From Didymodactylos carnosus (taxonomy: Eukaryota; Rotifera; Eurotatoria; Philodinida; Philodinidae): a DNA stretch of 31,898 nucleotides. Of the stretch, positions 1 through 9,251 are shown one piece after another. Made by a program: the position numbers and the translations under genes. Numbering within the stretch: the stretch's first letter is position 1; the number at the start of each line of letters is the position of its first letter. Under the pieces are notes generated by a model, which saw only the letters and a list, made by a program, of their open reading frames with translations, had not been told where the DNA came from and did no database searches. The stretch is from assembly GCA_905250885.1 (NCBI GenBank), contig CAJNOQ010001416.1:1-31898 (forward strand), written 5' to 3'.

Positions 1-407
1 GGTATGCGATCGTAATTTATTTTCGTCAAATGTTATACTTGTCGAATATCCTTGACCTAATTGAAGTTCAGCTAATATCGCTATTGCGAATAGTGAACAG
101 TTATTGCTAGCAGAAGATTGTTGTTGCGTAGGATATAAATGAATTGAGAGATGAGGATGGTACGGATATGTAGCTACTGCTTGCCATTGAGTTGTTGTTA
201 CCTTTCCTGGATATAGTGAATTATAAACAGATAAGACTTTATCTGTACAAGTGAAAGCAACAAAATGGCCTGGTTCAGCTAATACTCCGGTAATCAAATC
301 AATCGGTACACCATCCATAAATGGTGATGATTCAAGCTGGAGTGCCACTCGTGTCTCTCCAATTAATTGGACTAATTGATTGTTGTTGTTGACGACGAGT
401 TTAGTTT
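1..407 (-). pseudogene. Ulp1/SENP-like (C48-type) cysteine protease domain, partial and probably decayed
   Basis: Read on the minus strand, an open frame runs from about 407 to the window edge, so the C-terminus is missing. It resembles the Ulp1-like domains often carried by animal transposons. I see a GHFVAF segment in the position of the catalytic His, VYNSLYPG where the family usually has YDSL, a Gln-rich YPTQQQ where the oxyanion Gln sits, and NCSLFAIAILAEL around the catalytic Cys, followed by FDENKLRSH. The Cys and His are kept, but the Asp is replaced by Asn and the usual DCG is NCS, so activity is doubtful. An in-frame TAA at 412-414 lies just upstream and a plausible acceptor AG sits at 408-409. 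The segment may therefore be an internal exon; otherwise the first usable ATG is at 316-318. No other part of the gene was recognised. Confidence 0.5.
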
Positions 408-1143
408 CTGCTTAAGCAAAGTTAAGCATGCATCAATTATAGCATCTATATCATATATGTATATATACATTTTCTTATATAATTATGATTATTCAAGCTT
501 GAATCAACTTTTTCTCCTGTTAGTATGTTTTTCTAATTTTGTGGGATCATAAAAATACTATTTTTCTAAGTCAAAAACGATTTAGAACAGAAATAAACTT
601 CACATTTTGGGCGGAGGCGGAATTTACTAAAATTCTGGCGGAATTTCTAGCGGCGGAAAATTACTAAGTGACGGAGGCGGATGCGGAAAATTACCCACGA
701 CCGATAATTAACTCTTTCCAGTGGGATGTTGGCATATGGTATCATTTTTTGTGGTGTTTTATAAATAGCCGGCTGTAAAGAGTTCATATTCAGACTGAAT
801 GTTTCTGATGAATTTTTACCACTATCACTAATTTAAAGGTATCCTATCTATACTCTGGAATTTTAATTCCGCTTGAAAGTATACCCTGTTTAAAGTTATT
901 TTCCAAATTGTCAAAAGTGCTAAAGCGTTTTGTACAATGTAGTTTGATATAGTACGGATTTATGTTGAAAAATGAATTATCATTATGAGAGTATGTTTGA
1001 TATTCGAACTGAGCTTCTGGATAATAAGTTTTGATTTGTAACATCGTACTCAAATAAACCTTATATTGATTATGCTTGTGGATAGAACTACATTAAATAC
1101 TGCTCCAAAAATTTATTAGTTTAACGGACAAACGTCTTTCGCT
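408..1143. other. Non-coding stretch with one GCGGA-rich repeat fragment
   Basis: AT-rich sequence. Apart from the GCGGA-motif fragment at 598-707 I see no gene. A 69-codon minus-strand frame at 844-1053 has no recognisable motif, splice partner or family resemblance. Confidence 0.5.
598..707. repeat. GCGGA-motif array, probable fragment of a hAT-like non-autonomous element
   Basis: A GC-rich island in AT-rich surroundings repeats GGCGGAGGCGGAA, GGCGGAATTT, GCGGCGGAAAATTAC and GGAGGCGGATGCGGAAAATTAC. The right edge reads, reverse-complemented, as GTGGGTAATTTTCCGC, which looks like an element terminus followed by subterminal repeats. No matching left terminus or target duplication is visible, so it is probably truncated. 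Its composition resembles the complete element at 20441-20880. Confidence 0.45.
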
Positions 1144-1206
1144 CAGAGATGGACAAGTCCGCTATTTTTTCAGTCCCAGTCTACTAGAGGCTAAGTCCGA
1201 ATCAGT
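1144..1206. mobile_element. Left part of a non-autonomous element with AGTCC motifs (interrupted)
   Basis: Begins CAGAGATGGACAAGTCCG, almost the same as the start of the element at 3929 (CAGAGATGGACAGGTCCG), and both continue TATTTTTTCAGTC. Repeated AGTCC/AGTCCCAGTC motifs follow. The sequence is split by the insertion at 1207-2454 and resumes at about 2463-2481 with CCCAGTCCAGTCCCAGT. The expected right end (CATCTCTG) is not found; the copy seems to have lost it at or near the foldback element that starts at 2487. Confidence 0.55.
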
Positions 1207-2454
1207 AGGGGTGAGATTTTACCTGAAAAACCTGAAATACCACCTTACTTTTGGGCAAAAAACTTGAAATACCTGAAATTTCCAAAAAGTTTTATACTAA
1301 AGATGATTTTCTTCTATTTCTACAAAAACTAATTAAAAACAAGTCTATTATAAATGGCTAATTAAACATACCAATATAAATGATATCCTAATACACCTAC
1401 TCTAAATATATGACTGAGAATCCTTCCGAGAATTCAAAATTAAAACGATTTCTTATGATCTCATTAGATAAGGCGTCCAAAGTTACCCATAAACCCAAGT
1501 TTTTAAACCTTATACCTAAAAATGAGTGAATTACTGATTTTATACAAAAAGCCCTAGAAAGAAATCGAAAAAGTAGATTTTTATCATATTTTAATTTTTT
1601 CTTGTTCTGTTCCCTATTTTAGAAATCCAAGTTACACATGAATCGAACGAGCAGAAAAATCTGAACAAGTTGGGCTTATTTCAAGAGGCTCAAGTCATAA
1701 ATCAATGGCTAAAAAATTCAACTCATTGAAATTTGTTAGATTTATAGACTTAGTTTTTCTCAATAAAACAGCCACCACACAGCCAAACCCTGTTCTAGTA
1801 GGACAGTTTTAATGCGGTTTATACAGCCATCAATTGTGTACAAAATGAGCTACAATATTAATACCATCAGAATTAGATTCATTCATCAACTTTTTTAAAA
1901 CTTTAGTTTTAACTCAGACTGTTTCATTCTCAAAGAAAACTGATATTGGTAATGTTCCACAACATGTTTCTGCTCTTATCTGAACAAAACTTTCAGTTGA
2001 AAGGATTGAACGCATCGCAATTGCGATAGTATGTCCTTTTCGATTTAATTAGTCTTTAATGTGTGTTAGCATCATAGGTTAAACATTCTAATCTAGTTTT
2101 TAAGCACAAAACGCCATTTAACACTAAATGTTAAATCATATCCTCCATATATTTTTCGTTTTCAGGCTTAATTTTAATATACATAACACATATTAATGCA
2201 ATATCATTAGGCTGTTTGGTAAATGCGTGTGATGCAAAGATAATTATTAAAAAAAGTGTGTAATGTTTACTTTTGAAATTTCGTCGAATTGTAGTGACTT
2301 TTTTCATACCATGAACATTGTTACAAAAGAATTGCTCAATGTGTCGAATGAAACTGTTTTCTGGCTTCCTGAATTTTTTTTGGAAAACCTGAAAAATTTT
2401 AGACGCTCACCTGAAAAACCTGGAAGGTATTTTGAATTTTTTACTCTCAACCCT
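1207..2454. mobile_element. hAT-like non-autonomous element, 1248 bp, with perfect 8-bp target duplication
   Basis: The octamer GAATCAGT occurs directly at 1199-1206 and 2455-2462. Between the copies the ends are AGGGGTGAGA and, inverted, AGGGTTGAGA, a 10-bp terminal repeat with one mismatch. Both subterminal regions carry CCTGAAAAACCTGAAA-type motifs (near 1222-1290 and, less regularly, 2386-2450). An 8-bp duplication with short terminal repeats and subterminal motif arrays is typical of the hAT superfamily. No intact transposase is present; the frames inside are short and unrecognisable. It is inserted inside the AGTCC-motif element that starts at 1144. Confidence 0.75.
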
Positions 2455-2486
2455 GAATCAGTCCCAGTCCAGTCCCAGTTCGCTAA

Positions 2487-3091
2487 CGAGGAGATTCACG
2501 AACTGTCGCATCGCTTTTTCAGCCAAACCTAGTGGGGTTATAGGTTATCAACTATGCTGAATCCGAATATCAACATAAGACGGGCCGCCAGACCTCCAGA
2601 GTCTGGTTTTCTGCAAAATCAGTTTTTCCGAAAATCTAAAAAACAACCAAATCGTTTCTTAATGAGGCATGATTGTGTCCCGCACATTTCTAATTATAAT
2701 GAAACATCTTTTAGCTCTACACGACCTTTCTTTGTAAAGTTATAGAATTTACAAGAAAAGCCCTAAATTAATTTCTTATTTCTGTAGCTTTGAGCTGGCA
2801 ATGAACATTTAGGGCTTTTCTTGTAAATTCTTTAACTTTGCAAAAAAAGGTCGAGTATAACTGCGAGATGTCTCATTGTAATTGGCAATGTGCGCGGGCT
2901 ACAATCATGACTCATTAAGAAAGGTTTTGGTTACTTTTTAGAGTTTCTGAAAAAACGGGTTTTCCAGAAAAGCGCCCTCTGAAGGTCCCTAGGCAGCTAT
3001 CACTATGATATTCGGATTCAGCGTAGTTGATAATCTATAACCCACTAGGTTTGACTGAAAAAGCGATGCGACAGTTCGCGAGATCCCCTCG
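2487..3091. mobile_element. Foldback element, 605 bp, TAA-flanked, CGAGG ends
   Basis: Two long inverted arms (about 2487-2768 and 2807-3091) flank a 38-bp spacer. They match along nearly their whole length with scattered differences; for example GAACTGTCGCATCGCTTTTT lies in the left arm and its complement in the right. The ends are CGAGGAGAT and, inverted, CGAGGGGAT. TAA lies directly outside both ends (2484-2486 and 3092-3094). A 3-bp TWA duplication is characteristic of PIF/Harbinger elements, so a MITE of that type is the likeliest identity. The short frames inside are arm sequence, not genes. Confidence 0.7.
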
Positions 3092-3928
3092 TAACCTTTA
3101 ACTCTGATCTCGACCACAACATACATTGATTTCCACTTCCATTCTTTTTCCCTCTTTTTATCAGAGAATAACTGTTTCTTTACATGGCTATAGCAACAAA
3201 AAAAGACAACAACAAAATTTTTTTTAATGTTAAAAATAAGTAATACTATCCCGTCTCGCAGCCCATAGGCTTAGCTGCGAGGCCAGATTAAGATTTTAGT
3301 AAAATCGACAATTTAAAAATGCACAAAATACAAACTTTGTCCCAGACTCTTCTCTATCAACGCTTCGTCCGATCAATATGGTTCCTTGGAACTTTATGTT
3401 TGTTATAGCATGTAGATGTTCCCTTTCTCCAGACGAAAGTTTATCCGAGCGGTAGCTCGGGAGTTATATCGTAAATGTTGCTTTTTTCCAGTATAGTTAT
3501 TATTTTATTTATGAGCTGAGTTATAGGCGCACTAACGATAATTAAGCGATTCTTGATAGACGATGTGCGTTATGGTATGTTAGTCACGATTAAGTATATT
3601 GCATATATCAAAGAACATTATTATAAAAACGTTCAGAGTTCAGTTCAATACAGAGACACAGCACGTTTTATTAACTCGCTAATATCTTATCAGCTCATTT
3701 CTTCAACGTTTGCACTTTAGTTCAGTTTTGCAAAACATTCCGTTTGTTTAGTTCTGCTAATTGTTAAAAACATTGCTCTTCATTAATTACTTGTTTGTGT
3801 AGAATACTAGCTAGTTCGTTCGAAAACTAGTCGGAATCCGAACTTATCTACTTCGGTACCTTCTACGAAGACACTAGCATTACAGCGAGACAGGGACGGA
3901 TCTACTTAGATCTCGTTTTATACAAAAG
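3092..3928. other. Intergenic, no gene seen
   Basis: AT-rich with no supported coding frame. Two small perfect-stem hairpins are visible: CTCGCAGC paired with GCTGCGAG at 3255-3281, and CCGAGC paired with GCTCGG at 3445-3460. Neither belongs to a recognisable RNA gene. Confidence 0.5.
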
Positions 3929-4011
3929 CAGAGATGGACAGGTCCGGTATTTTTTCAGTCAAAGTCCGTGTGAAGAAGTCTATCAGTCCGGACTTGGACG
4001 TCCCATCTCTG
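3929..4011. mobile_element. Minimal CAGAGATG-ended element, 83 bp
   Basis: Starts CAGAGATGGACAGGTCCG and ends, inverted, CAGAGATGGGACGTCCAAGT, so the two ends pair over roughly the first 20 bp with small gaps. AGTCCG/GGTCCGG motifs lie between. The flanks (TACAAAAG and CCTTCTCT) do not form a target duplication, so it is old, rearranged or excised. The left end matches the interrupted element at 1144 closely, which makes them one family. Confidence 0.6.
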
Positions 4012-4948
4012 CCTTCTCTTTCCCAAAATAATACACTTATTTGAAATAGAAAGTAAACTAGATGCCAACTATGCTGCGCATAGATTGGAAAGTCGACTGA
4101 GTGAAACGGTAAACAGACGATATTAGAAGGTTCAGAAACTCAAAACAGTCTGACTACTTTTCAAGAATAATTCCTACATTCCTATAGCGGCTGATTCATT
4201 ATCGTGTCATATGTTCTACTATAGTACAGCTTACATCATATCCAGTACTGTTTTATGTGTTTTATTAATATCTCATTCTGTCGAATAGATCCAGACATAT
4301 AATGATTTTATTTCGATTTGCCTGCTCGTCTTATCTTTGTACTTTTTGCTGTTGGTATTAAATAAATAAAGTTATATCAGTATATATTCACTCTGAAGTG
4401 AATCACAATTAATTATCTCATGGCAGAAACGATAGAGTTGTGTGAAATATATACCCATTTTGTGACAACAATTATACGATAACTAAAGCGAATATCCGAC
4501 AATTAATTAACTTCAGATGTGTCATCTACAATTCCTGCACTTTCGTATCATCTTTTTCGCAAACCTGTACGATCAGAAATAACTGAGAACGACTGTCTGA
4601 CTCGAACGAGACAACATAGTGTGGAAAGAAAGCAAGAAGAATTTTTCTGGGTGAAAAGCAATAAGTCTCCTTGAGTTTCGCTCAGTCGACTTAACTACAT
4701 TTTTACCTTCTAGTTTAAAACAGTATATGCGATAATGTCACACGTAGATGTTCTTTTAACCTAATGTGAGAGTATTTGAAAATCACATCTGGATCTTTCG
4801 TGCTTGTTGTTAAATAAAAGAAGAAAACAAGTTAGTTTTTGAATGATGAGAATAAAAATCTGTACTGACATATGTTGTTTTAAGTAATCCTATAAACATT
4901 AGGTTGCTGAATTGTTTTTTTTAAAATACCATCGACATATAGATCAAT
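4012..4948. other. Upstream region of the PPT2-like gene, no gene seen
   Basis: AT-rich with only short frames and no family resemblance. It presumably includes the promoter of the gene starting at 4949, but I could not identify a specific core promoter element. Confidence 0.4.
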
Positions 4949-5972
4949 ATGCAGCAGGGGAAAAGGTTAGTTTTTTTATTTCAGTAAATATTTAGCCTTC
5001 ATCACGATTCAATACTCTGTTATATCCGCGATAATTTATTGAACACTCATTTATTTTAGTTCTATTCCATCGTCCAGTTCAGGATTAATTATTCTCTTAT
5101 TATGTGCTTTCATTTTATCAGCAAATTCTTTTACCTTAAAAAGGCAAGGTTCAACATGGCGTCCTGTGGTGCTAATGCATGGAATTACATCGAGTGCAGA
5201 TGATATGAATGAATTAGGTTCTTGGCTAACAGACTCTTTCCCTGGCATTTATGTAAAATCGATCGAAATTGGAAATGGAAAGGATGATTCATTTTTAATG
5301 CCAATGAATAGCCAAGTGGCACAATTTTGTGCAAAAGTTAAGGCAGATCCACATTTTAATAATGGTTTCAATATACTCGGATTCTCTCAAGGAAGTTTGA
5401 TTGTTCGAGGTGCTGTTGAGAGATGTTCATTTCCAAATGTTTATAACTTGATTACAATAAGTGGAGCTCATGCTGGTATTTTTGGTATACCGTATCTTGA
5501 AGATTTACCAGCACATTTTCGAGAATTAATTTCAAAATATGCATACACGGATATAGCACAAGGAATGCTTTCTATCTCTGGTTATTGGCGCGACCCATAT
5601 AATTTAGATACCTATCATAAAAAATCACAATTTTTAGCTGATATCAATAATGAAGATTTAACACCAAATGAACTTTATCGTCAAAATTTACTCAAATTAA
5701 ATGCATTCGTCATGACTTATTCAGATTTAGATGAAATTATTACACCAAGACAATCGGGGTGGTTCATGGGATATCAAACGGACACGCTCAAAGTCGAACT
5801 ATGGAATTCATCGAAAGTATTTCAAGACGATTTAATCGGCATGAAGACATTATTAAACACTGATCGATTACATGTTTATACATCACACACTAAACATAGA
5901 GAATCAACTCATGCACCAAATAAAGAATTTTTTTTCAAAAATATCCTTCAATACTTTAATAATACCTTGTAA
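4949..5972 (+). CDS. PPT2: Palmitoyl-protein thioesterase family, PPT2-like lysosomal thioesterase
   Basis: Two exons: 4949-4965 and 5060-5972, joined across a 94-bp GT-AG intron (AG|T codon). The product is 309 aa, close to the 302-306 aa of animal PPT1/PPT2. Residues about 14-30 form a hydrophobic leader (SGLIILLLCAFILSA), which fits entry into the secretory/lysosomal route. The alpha/beta-hydrolase core follows: VVLMHG strand and turn at 42-47 and nucleophile elbow GFSQGS with Ser115. The acidic residue is probably Asp230 (or Asp228) in SDLDEIITPRQS, and the His is 285 or 290 near the C-terminus. ITPRQS and the later DLIGMKTLL match PPT2 better than PPT1. The family hydrolyses S-acyl thioesters; PPT2 prefers acyl-CoA to acylated proteins. 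The gene stands alone; an AATAAA lies 40 bp past the stop. Confidence 0.9.
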
Positions 5973-6012
5973 TTTTTCAGATTTGTGCCTTTATTTTCCT
6001 GTAGATGAGTTT

Positions 6013-6018
6013 AATAAA
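6013..6018 (+). promoter_or_regulatory. Polyadenylation signal AATAAA for the PPT2-like gene
   Basis: A canonical AATAAA lies 41 bp downstream of the stop codon at 5970-5972, in AT-rich sequence with no competing gene nearby. Confidence 0.5.
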
Positions 6019-6154
6019 AACATGAAATGACACCATATATTGATTCTGGTGTGTGATATCAGAATGCTTTAGAATATGAGATTCTAGAAGTTATTAAATA
6101 CAAAAACATAACGATTTACAAAAACTTTATAGTGACATACACAGTAAAAAATAT

Positions 6155-6203
6155 TGTGTCGCAGTAAAATGTGTCGCAGCTCCTGTGAGAAAATTGTGTC
6201 GCA
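6155..6203. repeat. Three irregularly spaced copies of TGTGTCGCA
   Basis: The nonamer TGTGTCGCA starts at 6155, 6170 and 6195 on the same strand, with AT-rich spacers of unequal length. No function is suggested by the context. Confidence 0.5.
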
Positions 6204-6994
6204 TAATTGTGCTGCCGTTACTAAGAACTTTCAGACACAGTTCTTGAGGTCATTTCAGGATCTGCTCTCTTCAAAAAATTGCTAAATTTTATGTTTTACT
6301 ATTTTCAGCAGTCTTCATTAGTATTTTTCTCAGCTTCTTTTCAATTTTGATGTGCTATATGTGGCGCTAATACGTAAAAGATAAGAAAATTTTCGAACTT
6401 TTTAAGTGTTTTCAATTTCGAATTGGTGTTTTAGTGGATAAAGATCCCTCTCTTGGTCTTTTTTAACTATTTTCTACGTTAAACATTTTTTCTCTAATGA
6501 AAAAGAATCAATCAGAGGCCTTGACTACGCCATTAATCCCAGATCTCAGAAACTAAATATTTTGAAGGCCTGTGAATATTACCGGCGGATTGAGCTTCTT
6601 GACATTACGTAGAGCATCCCATTCATCCATCTACAACTTACTATCATCAGTTATTGTTACACATTTGAATATTTAATCAATAATCAACAATTTTTCGAAA
6701 GTTAAACGTAAATAAAAGAACAACTTTATCTAACTACAAGCATGAGAAATAGAAAAGTATGACGAGAAGATAATCATGTATGAGATGTTTTCATGACTAG
6801 TCAGTTGTTATTTTCTGGCATTCATCAAACAATAGGCTAATAGTCGATAATTGCGGTTTTTACTTATTATATTATTGAGTTTAGATAATGATGAATAACA
6901 ACAGATAATTGGAAGTTTCAATGTTAACTGTTTGCTTAACATAATGCTCAATGCAAAAGTTATGTTTCCTTCCGATGTTATAGCATTTGTCGTG

Positions 6995-7060
6995 TACTGT
7001 AAAGATATAGCAGAATTTACATAAACTCCGTCTAAATGTTGAACTTCAACGTTTTCCATC
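6995..7060. repeat. Diverged dispersed repeat, copy 1
   Basis: This 66-bp segment matches 8420-8484 in the same orientation at roughly three quarters of positions. Shared runs include ATAAACTCCG, CAGAAT and AACTTCA. On the minus strand, copy 1 reads in frame as MENVEVQHLDGVYVNS with a possible acceptor (TTTTTCAG) just upstream. It could derive from a coding exon, but no family was recognised. Confidence 0.45.
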
Positions 7061-8419
7061 AAGTTCATGCCTGAAAAATGAGAAAATATTTACAGCGTTC
7101 GTAATTTTTGCTTGACTTTTTCTGTGATACATAGAAATATTTGACTAAACTTGAATTTATTTGCAAAGACCAACTGTTGCCCCGTTGAAATTTAGAACTT
7201 TCATCTGAAGTGGATCGTTCACTATAGTGGCAAACCATCACAAAGAAATAAAATGAAAATAGAGCATTATAGCAATTTAATTTCAAGTACGAAGCAGCTT
7301 ATTATACAAGTTCTACAATTTCACTGAGAATTGATAAAAGTCAGGAAAGTTGATAACTTATGCTTCCATCTAGTTCTGAGATTAATCGGAACCTAGGACG
7401 TCAAAAACGGTGCCATTAATTGCATATTAAATACCCATTAATAACTCATCCAATGTTTGTTAAATGGTCATTTTCAGGCCATTGCAACAACTTTTTGACC
7501 ATTTTTATGCATAAAAGTGGCAATTTTACTACCAGCAGCGCCTACGCTGTGATACGTTTGAGACGTGGTTCTCAAATAAAAAATGAAGTGGTATATCTTT
7601 GAAAATTTTTTTGTTACCATTCCAGTTTGAGTTCGAGTGAGAGAGTTGAGGTTAAGGCATGAAGAAATGCGCTTTAAAACAACCATTACAGCATAGTGCA
7701 CTGAAAAAAACGCTCGAGCACATTATTGTTTGTAGGACTAACTAACTATAGCAAGTTTTCATATGGGTTAGAAAATTGGAAAAAGCAAAATTTTTAGGTG
7801 ATATCAAATGACAGGTGATGCTTTATGCCTCAAGGTGGATAGTTATGTCTTTAGGTAGACACCGTCATTATTACGATCAATAAATTGACATTTTATGATG
7901 TTGGTTTCGAAGTCGTTATTGCACCATCGTAAATTGCTATCAATCTATTGTTCGAGCAGTTTCTGAAGTCAGTTTTTTTTCTAGCTAGTAACCGCACAAA
8001 GACTGAATTCAAAACTTTCAATATTTTGGGTTCCATCCCTGGTATCAGCCCAGAACTTAAGGCTACTCTTAGGCCGTGATTCACGCTAAAATAAAGGACA
8101 AAAATGGGGACCGTTAATGGCTGTTTTTTCAGTTTTTCGCCGATTAAAAGTCAATTCTTCATTATGTACTTAATATGTAGTTATTAAATGTCAGTTTGCG
8201 TTCGCTTGAGAAAATTCTCATGTTGAAGATCATTTCGATCGCAAATATTGATGCCATTACACTTAACCCGCTTGATACTTATGCTTTGGTTTTCCAGGGA
8301 TCTGTTCTGCTGATATATGTATAAGCTCTTGATCTACTTCCTACTCCGAGATTAATCAACCAGTTACTCAAGAAAATAGGATAGCGATAGTAATAAGTAT
8401 CAAAATCATTTCTACTCGT

Positions 8420-8484
8420 TACTGCAAAGCTATAACAGAATGTAGATAAACTCCGCTCAAATGCTAACTTCATCGTTTGCCATC
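8420..8484. repeat. Diverged dispersed repeat, copy 2
   Basis: Partner of the segment at 6995-7060, in direct orientation 1.4 kb away. The reading frame seen in copy 1 is not preserved well here, so at least this copy is non-coding or decayed. Confidence 0.45.
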
Positions 8485-9251
8485 GTCCAGTCTTTTTACA
8501 TATTGAGTGATTTCTATAGAACAGTATACTGTAGTCATTGCATATACTATGACACACTAGCGCTACTGTTCTGATTCTACGAAGCCTAATTCATTAGCTT
8601 GTCTACCTAGTTTTATGGATAAACTCGCTCTTATTAACGTAAGTTCCTGAATATATTTTGCGTTTGTTTGTTTCGGGCTATAAAAATTATCCGTCAGCCC
8701 ATTAGTTAAGAAGGTCTACCAATCCACTACTGAGTGCTTGTTTTGTCTTTAGTATAGCTATTTATTTATGAACAAATAGTTGTTTATTTCTTTATTTCTC
8801 ATTTTAGTATATTTCATATTTTTCGTGTTGCGTAATATTGCATTCAACTTTTAGTATTATGCAATCCTATTAACATGATCTAATCAAAAAGTAGAATACC
8901 TTTTGCAACAATGTTTTTAAATGAAAAGATAGCATGAAAGAATGATCAGTATATTAGGATGCTAATGATTAATGAGTAAACTTTTCTTTTCTCTCCTAAA
9001 AGTCGAAGCCAATTGAGTCAATTAAGGCTTTTATCAAAATACTTTCACAGGAACTTATTCCTCTTGCACATTATTTCTGTGCGAGACTTCCGAAGCCCGT
9101 CTGAAAAGGATAGTTTTGTGTATTCTTTCTATAGTCTACGATTTGAAACTAGTTAATAATTAATAAATCTTTTCTTTTGCTACAGAATACATTATCTGTG
9201 TATCATAGTTATTTCGTTTTTGAAAGCTTTATATATTTGACCAAGTGCAAT

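Larger units (their letters stand above)
5973..9251. other. 3.3-kb intergenic region without a supported gene
   Basis: I found no family-level coding signal on either strand. The open frames (for example 6808-7068, 7065-7286, 7474-7701 and 8279-8557, all minus) are short, lack motifs and do not join through splice sites into a recognisable protein. Two internal segments are diverged copies of each other (6995-7060 and 8420-8484), and a short motif recurs at 6155-6203. The region may contain decayed genes or old transposons that I cannot name. Confidence 0.45.

Noticed and set aside
844..1053. 69-codon minus-strand open frame
   Set aside because: No motif, signal, splice partner or family resemblance; its length is within chance for AT-rich DNA.
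1860..2010. Possible transposase remnant on the minus strand inside the 1248-bp element
   Set aside because: Broken frames with only vague resemblance to hAT transposase; not enough to call a pseudogene.
2263..2532. 89-codon plus-strand open frame
   Set aside because: It crosses the right end of the hAT-like element, its target duplication, the AGTCC motifs and the start of the foldback, so it is read-through of repeat borders.
2554..2745. 63-codon frame within the foldback arm
   Set aside because: Lies wholly in an inverted-repeat arm; no coding resemblance.
3255..3460. Two hairpins (CTCGCAGC/GCTGCGAG and CCGAGC/GCTCGG), the second with a GAGCGGTAGCTCGG string reminiscent of a tRNA D-arm
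   Set aside because: No matching acceptor stem, anticodon arm or T-arm (GGTTCGA) in register, so there is no tRNA gene.
7474..7701. 75-codon minus-strand frame
   Set aside because: No recognisable domain and no splice-compatible neighbours; not conserved in any way I can see.
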